DNA of 64,000 nt, taken from the NCBI GenBank assembly GCA_034620365.1, contig JAQGEQ010000089.1, positions 62,001 through 126,000 of the forward strand. The letters run 5' to 3'. Below are positions 23,691 to 36,760 of the stretch, piece by piece (position 1 is the stretch's first letter; every line of letters starts with the position of its first letter). The notes beneath the pieces are model-generated. The model had not been told where the DNA came from, did not search any database, and was given only the letters and a program-made list of their open reading frames with translations. Source of the DNA: Pegea sp. RAD2-039 (lineage: Eukaryota > Chordata > Thaliacea > Salpida > Salpidae). The position numbers and the translations under genes are program-made.

Positions 23691-25492
23691 TTATGTTTAG
23701 ATACTAAATAAAAACAAACTGATTTTTGCAATACTTTTTTCCAAAGCAATTATAAATATTAAGAATTATTTTTTGAAAAACCTTATGCAAACTAGAAGTA
23801 ATAACTCTTCATAATACTGTATATAAGCAATCTATATAAGCTTCTCGTTCTTAAAACTGTTTGCAGCTTGTATCAATTATTCATAGCATCAAAAATGTTT
23901 TAATTTGAAATGTTTGAAAAATTGTTTTAAAAACAGCTTGTAAAACTAAATGTGTTTTATTAATATCATTAAAGAATTAAGATAATTACTGTATGAAAAT
24001 TTTATGTGAAATTTAATGAAATTTTATACACTGTTTTAATTTAAGTAGATTACAAGTTTTATTTAATGAATTATAGGAAAAAGAAAATGTTTCAATAAAA
24101 CGCTGTTTTGTTACTTGAAAACCAAACAAATAAAATCTATAGTATAAAAGGTGAACATAAGCAGATGTTTCAATTTACAATGAAGGATGTTTTAGTTAGA
24201 TAAGAAATTTTGAAATTTAGATGTTTTATCAACAGTTTGTTACAATTAGTATTTTAAAAAAGTAAATAATAAAATAGAAAACCATAATCTAAAAACCATA
24301 AGAAATTCATACTCTTGTAAAGTTGAGTATTAGAAGAATTTAACCATAAGTTAAGGAAACTAGTTTAAAATATCAGAATGGAATAAAAAGAAGAATTTTA
24401 AGACTAATTCGGCTTGCTCCTTAAAAACTGAAGATTTTTAAGATGTTTATAAATCAAAAATATTCTATTTTTTGACTGAGTGTATGCAAAAGTAGTTAAT
24501 GAAAAGTTGGCACTTCTTTTCTGCTTGTACCTGGATATTGATCATAGTAGACAGTAAACAGCCCCAATTGTTTAGTCAGATGCCTGTTTATACGGCCCAG
24601 TGATGTTGAACTATTTACGTTGAAGAAGATGACATTCGCTCTAGGTAGCGCTGTATAGAAGTTTTGATGTTAAAATCAGAACCCACGAAACCATGCACTT
24701 ATTTCTTGCAAATGTTATTTAATTAATATAATTTTTCTCTAATAAACATTTATTTTTGATATTTTTTACTGAAAATTGTTCTGAACGTTTTGTAGATGAT
24801 TTTATGTCTTTGCTCACAAAACTAAAAGTTCTAAATCATCAAACAAACCTGATGTTTAGTAGTAATAGCAAAACATCGATTTAATCTTTTTAATTGGATC
24901 AAATTAAGATCAGGTTCTCTTGAATGATTTGATCATAAACATCTTTTGTTTTCAAAGACATCTGATTATATTTAAAATATTTTGATTAGCTTTTGGTTGT
25001 AAAGTCAGAATTACTTAGATTTTGGGTTTCCAGTTGAAAATATTTAAACTTAAAGTTGTTTTTTTATAAAAAAATCTTAACTATTTCAATGACTTCAAAT
25101 TTGAATCAAATTTTTTAGTCTGAAATTTTAATTTTTTTTTTTAGTTTTTAAACTACTTCAACAAAATTATTAAATATTAAAAAGTGTTTCATTAAAACCA
25201 TTTTAACAAACCATAAGTTAAAGTGATAGCTTTTATCTATGTTTTTTTCGAATTTACATCCTTTCTTAAGAATTGAAGACAAAGTAAAAAATCAAAATGT
25301 TCAATTATTAAATATAAGTAGGCTTCTTAAAATAAAAAAAAAATTTATTTATTTTAAGATATAGTTTAAAGAAGATTTAAAAAAAGGGTTGTTCAAGCTT
25401 CAAGTTTCTATTTATCTGGTTAAAGATCTAAATATGCTTTTGTATAATCAATTTTAATGCTAAAAAAAATGATTTTAAGGAATAAAAAAAAA
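23691..25492. other. Intergenic DNA with a GC-richer patch at about 24510-24700
   Basis: Mostly featureless AT-rich sequence. About 24510-24700 is clearly less AT-rich (TGCCTGTTTATACGGCCCAG, GCTCTAGGTAGCGCTGTATAG, CAGAACCCACGAAACCATGC) and could be an old transposon remnant. I see no open frame or terminal repeats to prove it. Confidence 0.4.
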
Positions 25493-25574
25493 CGTCGTCG
25501 GCAGGATTCGAACCTGCGCGGGCAGAGCCCAATAGATTTCTAGTCTATCGCCTTAACCACTCGGCCACAACGAC
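25493..25574 (-). tRNA. tRNA-Ser (anticodon AGA), copy 2
   Basis: Identical over all 82 nt to the tRNA-Ser at 14534-14615. It has the same A and B boxes, variable arm and AGA anticodon. A T-rich run follows on the minus strand at 25483-25492 (pol III terminator). It lies about 100 bp before a decayed acetyltransferase exon 3, in the same order and orientation as copy 1 has to its exon 3, so the pair was duplicated as one segment. Confidence 0.97.
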
Positions 25575-25674
25575 TTATAAATGCTCATTAAATCATCAAG
25601 TTAATTACCTGTTGTACATTTAAGACGACAAAATTTAAAAAGTATAGTTATTCAGAGATTATTTTAACTTACAG

Positions 25675-25815
25675 ATTATTTTTATTGGCAAAAAAAAGGT
25701 CTTTGAAATCCATCTTCTATGGAAATTGAAGATTGGAGATCTTTCACTGAGGTTTACTTTTCATTTCCTTTTTAAAAATTTCTAGTTGCAACAAATTCTA
25801 ATGAACAAATAATTG
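25675..25815 (+). pseudogene. Decayed exon 3 of a NAT8-like acetyltransferase
   Basis: After an intact-looking acceptor (TTAACTTACAG) the sequence follows exon 3 of the tandem acetyltransferases: the equivalent of DYFYWQKK, then ISMEMEDWESFTEVYFS and LVATNS. It is broken by small insertions (after CTTTGAAAT), a changed WESF region and a TAA after the TTTCCTTTT block. Exons 1, 2 and 4 were not found nearby. It is a fragment, not a fourth gene, and is linked to the duplicated tRNA-Ser. Confidence 0.85.
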
Positions 25816-28459
25816 AATTATATTGGATCGATACAATCTTTCACCTTTTAAATTAAAGATTGAGTCAATTAATATTAATAAATTATTAAATCGGGAGTTT
25901 TTTATTCTAATACAAAATTGAATCACAAAAAATTGACTTCTTACTGGAAGTTTCTCGAATTTATAAATTATTTTATAGTTGTATAAACCAAAACTTGAGT
26001 CCAATCTAATCACAATGTACAGATTAAGTTTTAATTGGTGTTAGAATGTGAACTATTATTCAAAAAATAAGTTAGCTGTAACCACCAGATAACATTTCTT
26101 AAGTATTTTTGTTTAGTAAAATGGTTTCGTTAACTTGTATTTTGTTGTTCATGTTTTACTTGCAGCAAACGCTTTTGCAAAATGCTGCAATCGAAATTGT
26201 TCAGCTTTATACTTTACTTGCATCATATTGTTTTTACAAAATGCTACAAGCAATCTTTGTTAGTTTTATTTATATTTATCGATAATAATTAGTCTACACA
26301 TTGAATTTAACTAAAGATTATGATGATTTAAAATTTGTTTTAGTGATTGCAATATCTAAATAACATTTATGTTGAAAGTTTTTCCCTAATTTTTTGAAAC
26401 TTATCATCATTATTTTTTTTATTTAGAAATATTATTTCAGTTTATTTGATCAATTATCAAGAAATTTTGAAAACAATTTTTTTTGTGTGTACCACTTTTT
26501 AACTCTGAAAATACTATCTAAGAATTAATTTGCAATTAAATCAGTCACTTTTATAAATTTCTAACAAGTTAAAAACTAATCAGGACACATTTTTAAAACT
26601 TCAAAATTTTCGAAATGTTTTTTAATAAGATATTTGCTTCTAACCACTAATTTTTTATACTTTCAAATAAATTACATTTTTTTCAAATTACTAGAATGAA
26701 ATGATGTGTAAAAATGTCTGACAAAGCAATTTAAATGAAATAAACTTTATTGAAAACCTTTTTACCACTTTTTGTAAAGTTTACTTTTGAGATTCAAATC
26801 TTTTTAATGCTAATAAAACGTTTTATTTAAAATAGATAAATATGACGTTAATATCAGGTCTTTCAACTTCTAAAGTAAAATGTGCTGTTTGTTTTTAAGG
26901 TTGTGACTAATTTGTTTATCATTAATTTATATCCTTGAGACAGATATTTGCTGAAACAAACAAAGTTGAATCTTTAAGAAACTGAAAAGCGAAAACTTAA
27001 AACTTAAATGTTTTTCAAAATTTAAAATGTAAACAGTTTAAACTAAAAGTTGTTGTTACTGTGTTAGCAAGAAAATTACAATATTTGTTACCATGAAAAT
27101 AGTTTCAATTTGCATCTATTTTTAACAAATGTTTTTGATATTGTCATTATTTTTCATTTAAAAATAAACTTTAATAAATGCCTCAGGCATATTAAATTCT
27201 TCTAGCAACAACAACAACAACATTTTCAGCAATCTGAAAAACTTTTTCTTTATAATTATATTTTTAAGACCAACTTTTGTTTGGTTGAGCAACATTAAGG
27301 AACTTGATGAACATTAAAGTTGTAAAGTAAACTCTTTTAAAGTAAATTATAACTTGATTTCGAGATAGTATTATTTTGGGTTACATCTTTAAAAAATTCA
27401 ACTTATTTTAAACGTTTAAATTGAATATATTGGTTTGATGTATGTGTTTATGTTAAAAATTAAAATAATTTTATCATTTATATTTTAGTATTTAATTAAA
27501 AAAAAGAATTCATAAAAAAATTGGAAAACAATCTTATTAGGGGTTTAAACATCACAGATATTTAATATCTTGTAACAACCTTAAAGCACCTTAAGCTAAA
27601 TCATGGAAAATTTTAGAAAAATTTTACTGTTAGGGTTGAATTCTTTAACTGTTTAACGTTTTTCAGGCGTGAAGAAAGATGGGTTGATTTATTGTCAAAA
27701 TAGAAAAGATGAAATATAGTGATTAGTAGTTAAAAAACATTTTAAATTTGTTCAATGTTCTTATTAAAACTAATTATTAATTAATTAAAGAAAATCGACA
27801 AAAATCATTTGAATTATTATTAAAATCAATTATTTTGAGCTGTTTATGTGGCTTGAACATAAACCTTTAGCATTTAAACACTCGTATAAAATGTCAAATT
27901 TTTTAATTGACTGTAGTTTATAATCAAACTGAAAGTTTAATGAAAATAGAAGGCAAATTTAAGATTAGAATTTCTTTGCCAAATTGGAAGATTTGTTATA
28001 AGATGTTATTGCTAAAAAACAAGGTTATCAAATTAAACTTTTTAATTACTTTTTTTTAAGCATATACAGAGTTTAACATAAACATTGAAAAAATTCCAAA
28101 TATTTTTCTACAACCAAACACTTTAATTCTATTTTGATTTCTTGTATTTCTGCTTTGATTGTAAAAAAAAGCTTTTCTTGTTTTACTAAAAAAAATGCTT
28201 GACAAATTTAAAACGGAAAATATGAAATTTTTGACTATTTATATTTGGTTTTTTTTTTTGAAGGTTGTAAAAGTTTCAAAGCTGAACAACACAGGAATTA
28301 GAAGAAACAAGCTGAACGGGTTACAAAATATACAATATTATTTTAAAAGGTTCAATTTTGTTTGTTATTTAAACTCATCTTTTAGAGTTTGAAAATTTTA
28401 AAGTCCTAAATTTTCCAAAATCATAATTTCTTTTTGAGCTTCATCTGAAAATTTTTGGT
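25816..28459. other. AT-rich intergenic DNA
   Basis: No gene is supported. The open stretches at 25798-26013 (-) and 28195-28392 (+) have the composition of random AT-rich sequence. Confidence 0.55.
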
Positions 28460-29123
28460 TTATGGATCTTGACACGATCCTTCATCATTTTTAAAGCTTG
28501 GATTTTCTAATCCACTACTCATTGGTAGAGATTTATTTTTACTTGTAGAAACTGAATATTTATCCGCTTTATCACCAATAACATCTCGATATGAAGGAGG
28601 AGAAATATCTAATTCAACATCAACAGAAAATTCTGGTGGCTCCTCCGAAGTGTCTAAAGTGTTAAAAGTAAATAAAATGTAAAATTAGAAAATAGTCTCA
28701 CTTTGTTCACCCAATCTGCATCGTTTTTTGACTGCTTCTTTACAGCAAGTATACATAAAAAGACACATAATGCCTAGTAAGATCCCAACAGTAGTAACAA
28801 AAGTGATTAGAGTGACCCTATAAAATATTGTTGTAATTATAAAATAATCAAGTAATAAACACTTACTTTTGTTTATGGTCTGGATGACAGCAGTATTTCA
28901 TTTGGTAATGGTTTGCATAGTTAAAAGGAGTACAGCAATCAGATGCTGATGGTGGGCAAAGTGTATCACCACAAATCTGAGGATGACTCACATTTTGATC
29001 TGTTACTGGTCAAATTCTTTAAGTTATTTTTTTTTTCAATTATTTAGTCTGTTTCTTACTTGCAAATGATTTTTCTACAAGACATAATAAAACAACTCCG
29101 CCGAATATATTCATTATTTGCAT
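28460..29123 (-). CDS. Small Cys-rich single-pass membrane protein with PPSY motif
   Basis: Four coding exons: 29060-29123, 28867-29005, 28702-28817 and 28460-28653, giving 170 codons plus stop with matching phases. Residues 1-21 form a signal peptide (MNIFGGVVLLCLVEKSFA). The ectodomain, about 45 residues, has seven cysteines including two CC pairs (CGDTLCPPSASDCCTPF..., KYCCHPD). A membrane segment follows (VTLITFVTTVGILLGIMCLFMYTCC), then a basic stretch and a cytosolic tail with PPSYRDV, a PPxY motif that binds WW domains such as those of Nedd4-type ubiquitin ligases. The layout (short Cys-rich ectodomain, TM, Cys juxtamembrane, PPxY tail) resembles the WBP1/VOPP1 and Shisa-like groups. 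I cannot assign one of these with confidence, and the function is not known. Confidence 0.8.
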
Positions 29124-31964
29124 CGTAATATCTTAGATTGAAAGTAATTATAAAACACTTGTTTGAATATTTAGTAAATTTAATTTCTCTGTGGTAAAAA
29201 ACAATTTTGGTTAAGTTATTATATTTACTGAAAAAAAACCTCGACCTTTTTTAATTCTTTATTAAACTAAAAACTTTACAGGTAAAATGTTTGCATGTTT
29301 ACATTAAAAAATATAATTGTTTTCAGAAATAGTTAGCAAAAAATTTGAATATTTTATGCCAATTAATTAAACAACTTTACATATTTAATCATGTTTAAGA
29401 ATAAATACCTAAGTTGAAATACTTTGTATAAACATATAGATATAAATATGTACAAATGAATTTAATTAATAAAAATATATTTCTGATTTATCTGAAAAAA
29501 TAATTTTCTTTTTATTATTATTGCTGAAAAAACTTCCATTAAAAAAAACTTTATAGCCTACGGCTGTAAATAATTCCAATAAAAAGAATTTATCTAAAAT
29601 CTGATCTAAAACAGTTTCTGCTCTAATTATAAAGAAACTGAAAGCTTTTAAACTCCTAGAATTAAAAATAAAGTTTCTATATTAGGCTTAATTACATATA
29701 TTTACGATTCTATAAAATAAACAAATCTTTAACTTTTTGAATTTTATTCCTTTTCTTACAACTAAAATAATTACTAACTTTCTATTTTTCTTAAAGTTTT
29801 ATTCAGAAGGTTGTTTTTATTCATTAAAGTATTTTTTTTTATCTTTGTAAGATCATTTTAGCAAAGACTATAATCATCTATAAATGAAACACTTTTGTTA
29901 AATTTTTTTCTTTACAAAAAGATGATGACGTAAAAATAAGAAAAAGGCTTTTTTATGCAACACGTCAATACAACAATATAATTGAACAAAAATTCATCTT
30001 TAATAATAATCTTAAAATAAAAAATAATGACTGACTCAAAATAATTTGTCCAAATGTTGTCCTTGACCAAATATTTATAAAATTTATTTTCTTTGTTTTG
30101 GTTTCAAAAATTAAAAATTTCTTTCACTAAAGACACTAAAACTTGAATATTTTTGGGTTGATTCAAAAGTTACTTGTTTGAAAACGTTTTTAAAAACATC
30201 TTTAATTATTCAAACTGCACTGATAAATTCTCATTACTTTTTATAAATTATTAAAGATGAAACAACTAAATTTACCAAAACTTTGTCATTAAACTATTCC
30301 TAAACTTTTATGAGAAACTAATTTTGTCAGAAGTCTAAAAGCTATTTAACAGCTTTTTGATATGGCAAATATGACCTTTTTCGAACCAGCCAAAAAAATA
30401 TCATTAGAGTTACATTTTTATTAAAAGTGAATTAGAGTATAAAATAAAACTGTTAACGAATTCATTAATGTAAAGAAAGATATAAGTTATATAATTTTAC
30501 TAGATATTAAAAAAACTAAAATAGGGTTTTTTGCAAACTCTAAATTTTTTTATAAAGTCTTTTTGGATATCTTTTTTATCTAGGCTTTCATCAGATTTAA
30601 TTTTTTAAAATTTGTCGATGCTTATAGCTATCTTAATGTCAAGACTAAAGTTGAAGTATCTAATGCTCACTCTTTTATATTAAATATCTTAAAACTACAA
30701 ATAAGTTTTGAATATTTTTGAACAAATAGATAGAAAATAATCTACAGGCCTAAATGATATGATTTTGCTTTAATCAATAGGCTACTTAATAAAAACTTAC
30801 GTAATAAAAAATACATCTAAAGTTTAAGAAAGTAATGCAACAATCTTTTAAAATTATTACTAAAAACACATTTTCGTGTTAGAGCTTAAATTGAAGCAAA
30901 ACTAAGAAAAGAAATTCATCTCTACAAATATTTTTGAATACACAGTATAAAAACTGATGCTTAAAATTATACTCTTTAGCAAACTAGATTAAAACTAAGG
31001 AACTAATTTTAGTGAACAGTTAAACTTTCAAATCTGGCCAATTAATACGATATGACTATTCATAAATTAATATTTAGAATTCTAATGATAATATTTTATT
31101 TAACTCAAAGATAAATATTTAATAATTTGTTTAATAGCTTTCTGGAAATTAATGGTAGCTAATAATAATGATAGAGTAACTTTATTTTTAATTTTTATAA
31201 TTATATATATTTTTTCCTATTGATCATATAAACTGTTGTTCATTTTTTCAATTTGACTAAATTTAGAAACTATAAAATTTTCAGTTAGAATAGAAATAAA
31301 ATAATTTTAATTTGTTAAAGTGAATATCAGACGAATTCCAGTTTAAAGTTTAGTTGATTTAAATTTTACTTCAATTTTATCTATTTTTTTTAGGGAGCTA
31401 AACTGTAAAAAGCCATTTTCTTACTAATATTTTGAATCATCTAAACTGGGCTTGGTAAGTTATTTTTAGATTATTTATCTTTTTATTCAAAATTGTATAA
31501 CTTTTTTGTAAACTGAGAAGCTTATAAGTTTTTATTATTTAAAATGTTCCGTTTGTAAACGTAGCAGTTATTTATAAAGTTTTATTTATATATTTTATTT
31601 CTTTATTTGAAGTAATTATTCTTTTTTAGATATGATATATTAACTTTTTTACAAAAGCTTCAATTTATTTTTCTTGTTTATATGTTTTATTGTTATTGTT
31701 TTATTTTTTTCTGTCAATCTATTTTGAACTTGTTTAAACAAACGTTAGAAACTTGTTATAATTCATTTGTTAACAATAGTTTTATGTAATGCATATAATT
31801 ACAAATTTACAACATCTGTAAAAACTGTTTGTTGTTCTCAAATCATTTTAATTCATTCACAATTTTTCAATTTTAACAATAGGATATGGAATATAATAAA
31901 TTAGATATAATATATATATTAATATAAAATAACACTTTAAATTTTTGTTCCAGGAAAACCAATA
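29124..31964. other. AT-rich intergenic DNA and 5' region of the M6/PLP-like gene
   Basis: No coding gene is supported. The coding start of the M6-like gene follows an acceptor (TTGTTCCAG at 31945-31953), so at least one 5' UTR exon of that gene should lie in the last part of this stretch. I could not place it. Confidence 0.5.
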
Positions 31965-33776
31965 ATGTCAGTTCATAGTTTAAATACTTTAGATCATTCT
32001 TATAAAGGATATGAAATTGATAACCAAGGAGAAGTAACTGAGATCTACGATCACCGTGATACAAGTCTAGCCCCCTCTAGTATACATGCCCCTTTAGTTG
32101 AATCCAGAATACATCCACCACCAGTTGCACGTGCCCCAGTCCCTCAGCAAAGACCTCCAAACAAAAGAAATCCTCAAACTAAAAGAGGAGGTATATATTT
32201 ACTTTTGTGTTTGTTACAATTATTTATTCATTTTGTTTTTAGGTTGTTGTGATAGTTGTGTTAATGTTTTGGTTGCTTGTGGTAATCTTCGTATATCAAC
32301 AGCTTTTTCTATAATTTGTATCTTAGCTGGGGTAGCAATGTTTACTAGTAAGTGTCTATTGTTTGAAATAAAATTTATTTTTGATAAAAACTTTTTATTT
32401 TAGTTGGTGGTATCATTTCATTGAATGGTACATTAGATTTGTTTAGAAAATATGGGCCCACTCAGGGTAACCCTGGAACAGACCCTGAACCTCAATATGT
32501 TTACACACCACATGATAATAATGTTCTTCCTCATGAAAACTTCCAGTTAAGAGATCTTTCAAATCTTGGTAATCGTGTTCCTCAAGTGTAAGTTGTTTTT
32601 ATTATAATACGAATTTGATTAATATCAAATAATTTTAATAGGTTTCAATCAATTCAAACAGCTATTTATGTAATTGCGCCATTCATGGTTCTCTTCACTT
32701 TAATTATAACTTGTGATAATCATTCTTCAGCTCGTAATCTTAAAAGAAAAACAAGTCAGAAAACATCCACAGGACTTTGTTGTACATCAACAGTAAGACT
32801 TAAAAATTGATATTTCAAATATTTATACTTCTTATTTTATAGATAGTTGCATTTTCGTATATATTGGTTTTGTTCTGGATCATTACAGCTTGTTTTACAA
32901 CCTTAGGTATTTATTATTACCGAATTGTGATGCTACGTTGCTATGATATGTATGAAAGAGATTTTCCTGAAGGAGCTTTTCAAAACATCTGTATTGATCT
33001 TGTTCAAATAGGTCTGTAACAATTGATTATTACTTCCTGGATACCATTTAATTGGATAATTGAGGAAATAATCACTTTAATTACTTTTAATAATTCCCTC
33101 ATGAATTAATTATGAAATAGTTCAAATTTTTATGTCATCTTTATCATCTGTAGGACTTATTATGTTTCGAGACACCACAGATGAAGGATTTGGAAAGATT
33201 TGTGGACCTGGAGATAATATGAAGACATTTGGTCGTCTTGATGAATACTGTGCAAATTATTATCCAATTTTTCAAACTTTTCTGATCACATTTGCTGGAT
33301 GTTTACTAATTGTCATCGGATTAGTGAGTGATCTTCATCATCAAGACATCTTTTTAATTTTTCTCTTGCAGATGAACTTTATGCTTACAATGTCAACTAG
33401 TCAGGGAGCTTTGAACCAGAAACGTCTTCAAAAAAACCGAAACCCTCCTTCTGTTGCAACATATCCGGCTTCAATCCCGTCTACAGCTCGTACTGATCTT
33501 CCTCCCAGTATCCCAGCTGGATCAGCTCTTCCACCTGTGAGAAGATCTTCTCGTGAATGGGATGATGGATTCGCAAGATCTCGAGATGATCGTGTTTATA
33601 AATCATCACGTGATCTCTTAGAAAGAAGAAGATCAAGATTTGATGACATTGAGATGGAGGAACGGAGATCTTTGGATGGAAGAAGATATTTAGAAGATGA
33701 TAGAAGATCCTTAGGAGGTAGAAGATATCTGGAAGAAGACAGTAACGCTGGAGTCAATTATTATTATCGCCGTTAA
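31965..33776 (+). CDS. M6 / proteolipid protein (PLP/DM20/GPM6) family four-TM protein
   Basis: Seven coding exons: 31965-32190, 32243-32347, 32404-32587, 32642-32792, 32843-33011, 33154-33323 and 33372-33776, giving 469 codons plus stop in frame. Residues 1-75 are cytosolic and Pro-rich. TM1 is preceded by the family-like CCDSCVNVLVACGNLR (PLP/M6: CCxxC...). Then come an extracellular loop of about 65 residues, TM2 (about 178-196), TM3 (about 223-248), and the large loop with four or more cysteines including CIDL...GKICG...YC, which parallels CIDLRQ...GKICG in vertebrate M6/PLP. TM4 is at about 315-342. Such proteins organise neuronal and epithelial membranes. The cytosolic tail of about 127 residues is unusual: Arg/Asp/Ser-rich with near-repeats RRSLDGRRYLEDD and RRSLGGRRYLEED. 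Five of the six introns are 48-56 nt. Confidence 0.75.
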
Positions 33777-36760
33777 ATTTTTTCATCTTATTTGAGATTT
33801 AAACTCAAGATTTTTCAATTTTCAAAATTTTTTTATTCTAATCAAGATTTTTAAAGATTAATTATTTGTACAATAAAAAATTTAAAAAACAAATTTGGAA
33901 ACTTTTACAGTCTATAAACACATAAGTTGTATATTAAAACAAACCCTAAAACAAATAGATGTGACAATACACGTAGAAAACGAATAAATTTAACCCAAAG
34001 GTGTGGTTAAAACTCTAAATTGTTTTAAGTGGAAGATACCTTTAAAAGGTTTTATTTAAATTTGTTTAAAACTGTTTAAATGAAACATTTGGTTTCCATC
34101 TAAATTCAGACTGAGAGCTTATTTGAATGTTTAAATTTAATATTTATTTATGAAACCATGTCAATAGCATCAGAGTAAATATGATAGTTGACTTATAAAA
34201 TCAAACAAAGCAGTTTTTCATGTCATTTTAGCTCTATTACAAAACCAAAATGTTGTATAATCTAAAATTATCCTTAAAAATAAGGTTTTAAGTTTTATTA
34301 GACATTTTAGTAGCTTATAAACTGTTTATTATATAAACAATACCGCTACCTAGTGTTTGCTTTACATTAAACTGATAACCAGAAGATATTAATAAAGAGT
34401 AGTTGAGAAAAAAGTAACAAAGTAAAAAGAAAATGTAAAGTTTTGTAAAAGTAAGAATTAGTTTGGAAATGTGGACGAGAGATGTAATATCAATAAGTTT
34501 TATTTTAAGTATTTGTATGCTATAGACAAGTTTCAATTATAATTACTTTATTACGGAAATATTTTAAGAACCTCAAATCAAATTGAGTTATCAACTTTAA
34601 AATCAATTTTAGATTTATATATAATAGAAAAAGTTAGATTTAATTTATGAATTATCACAATAAAATGTTGGTATTAAGTACATTTCTTACGAACTTAATT
34701 AGAATATTCGTTTTTTATAACTTGTAATTTATTCTAACTTCAAAGCAAAACTTTATGCTTTATTAAAAAATAGTTTTTCAAACCTTAAACTTTAATAAAA
34801 CTGTTAAAGATATTTTAATAAAAGTTTTGCTAGCCACTAATACTATTTTATGGTTTAGTTATTTCTTAATACTTATCTTTAACAATAAGAAGATTTTTGC
34901 AGAAGGTTTTATCTCGTATTTAGATTTAAAGTAAATGTAAATATTTCAATTAATTTTCAGAACAATTCTTTTAAAGTTTGTTTTTTATCAGATGTTTTAT
35001 CAAGATTGATCAAATTATGTATTTAAATAAAGTAATATAAGCCAAGACAGATATTAAAAACTTTTTTTCTGAAATAAAGTTCAATTTTATGCGAATTAAA
35101 GATTCTAACTTTGAATGTTTTAAATTGCTACATTTAAATTAACTAAAAATTGAATTTTTAAAGATATATTTTGCTATTATCAAAATTAAGCTTTTCAAAA
35201 TTGTTTATTATTGATTTATAGGTTTAATGTTTAGAAAAAAATAAAATAAAAATAAACAAAAATACTTCTTAAGTTTTAAAACCAATTATATAGATTTTCC
35301 TTATTTCTGAAGTTCAAAGTTCAACTTTAGAGCCAAATTTCATCTTCATCAGATTGTGCCTAACTAAGATAACAAACATGATTTTGATGACGTCATCCTA
35401 GTCCTTGATGTTAGTAGCTTTACGCTTGGCTAACTTTTCAAACACCGTCCATAGAAAAAAAAAGAAAAAGTTTTGTCTAGATTTCATTCAGTTTAGTGAA
35501 TCAACTTAATTTAATGTTTATTTTCACCTTGGCTCTTTGGCAGTTTTAAACATTTTTTCTTTAATTATTTTTATTATAGCAGATTATTTTAATGATTTTA
35601 CATTACGGTTTAATCTTTGTAAGTTTTATATTAGAGATAATTAAACATTAATTAATAATTAACTGATTTATATTTTTACATTTCTGAAAGTTTTATTTTA
35701 TTTGCTTATTTTTTGTGCTGTTTGTAAATATTTATGGATTTTTTAGCCAGTATTTATTGCATAATTGGTTTCCTTTATAAACTGGTAAGAATTCTATTTT
35801 CAAAATGGTTTTTTTTTCTTTTGAACTTAAAACTGTTTATATATCATAACATCAATACCAGAAAAACTTCTATTTCAAAAGTAACCCCAAAATTTAAGAA
35901 ACTTTAACATGTTGTAAATCGAAAATATAACCAAAAAATTGAAACTGAACTATTTGAAAAGTTTTAATTCTACGTTTCGACACAAGAAAATTTAAATAAA
36001 AAGCAATTAATTAAGTATTAAATACCAAAAATATTAATTTCGTGTCAACGTAAAATAAACTTTTAGAAAAAATCAAATTAACTTGACCTTTCTAAACCAA
36101 GAATCTGTACTGCTTAATTGAAATTTAACCACTTACTTTGTTTAGCATTATAAACCGTTTTTCTTGTTAAGCTTTAATATATTTTATCATTTTTAACAAA
36201 TTTAGAATCTTTTAAATGATTAATTTATAGAATATTTATGTTTTTTTCCAAATATATACATTTTCTAGCTAAAATTTAAACAAGATTTTGTAGAAGAGTT
36301 TACATATAGAATATTGTAATCAATATCATACTTTTCTTATATTCATAAATATTTATATACATAAATAAAATTAATTTATTAAAGATTTATAAGTATTATG
36401 TGATGTAGTTTTTAACATACCTTTTTTAGAAGAAATTTTCTTTTAGACTTCTTGAAATGATTTTTTAATTTGTAAGCAATAAACATAACTGTATTAGAAT
36501 AAATGCATACTCTGAATTTGTACTTGAACTTTTCCTGAATGTTTTGAAATTCATTTTTCAAAATTCTTACAAAATTACTTATTGACTATCATAAAAATAA
36601 ACTAATATTTCTTAGATAAAATATAAAAGTATATATTGGTTTATACAGGAACTAGTTTAAAAATAAATTTCTGAATTTTTTTTTACAGCTAGAAAGTTAA
36701 TGGAAAACTTTCTAATTCTAATATAATTTTTTCTTACAATTTTGCAAAAAAAGAGATGTA
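33777..36760. other. Intergenic DNA upstream of the FAT-like gene
   Basis: No coding gene is supported. The 3' UTR of the M6-like gene ends near AATAAA at about 33873. At about 35340-35450 there is a less AT-rich patch with a perfect TGACGTCA (35388-35395). It could be a promoter or 5' exon region of the FAT-like gene, whose coding start lies 1.4 kb further on. Confidence 0.5.

Noticed and set aside
25675-25815. Fourth functional acetyltransferase gene
   Set aside because: Only exon 3 is recognisable, with indels and a stop, and no partner exons are present.
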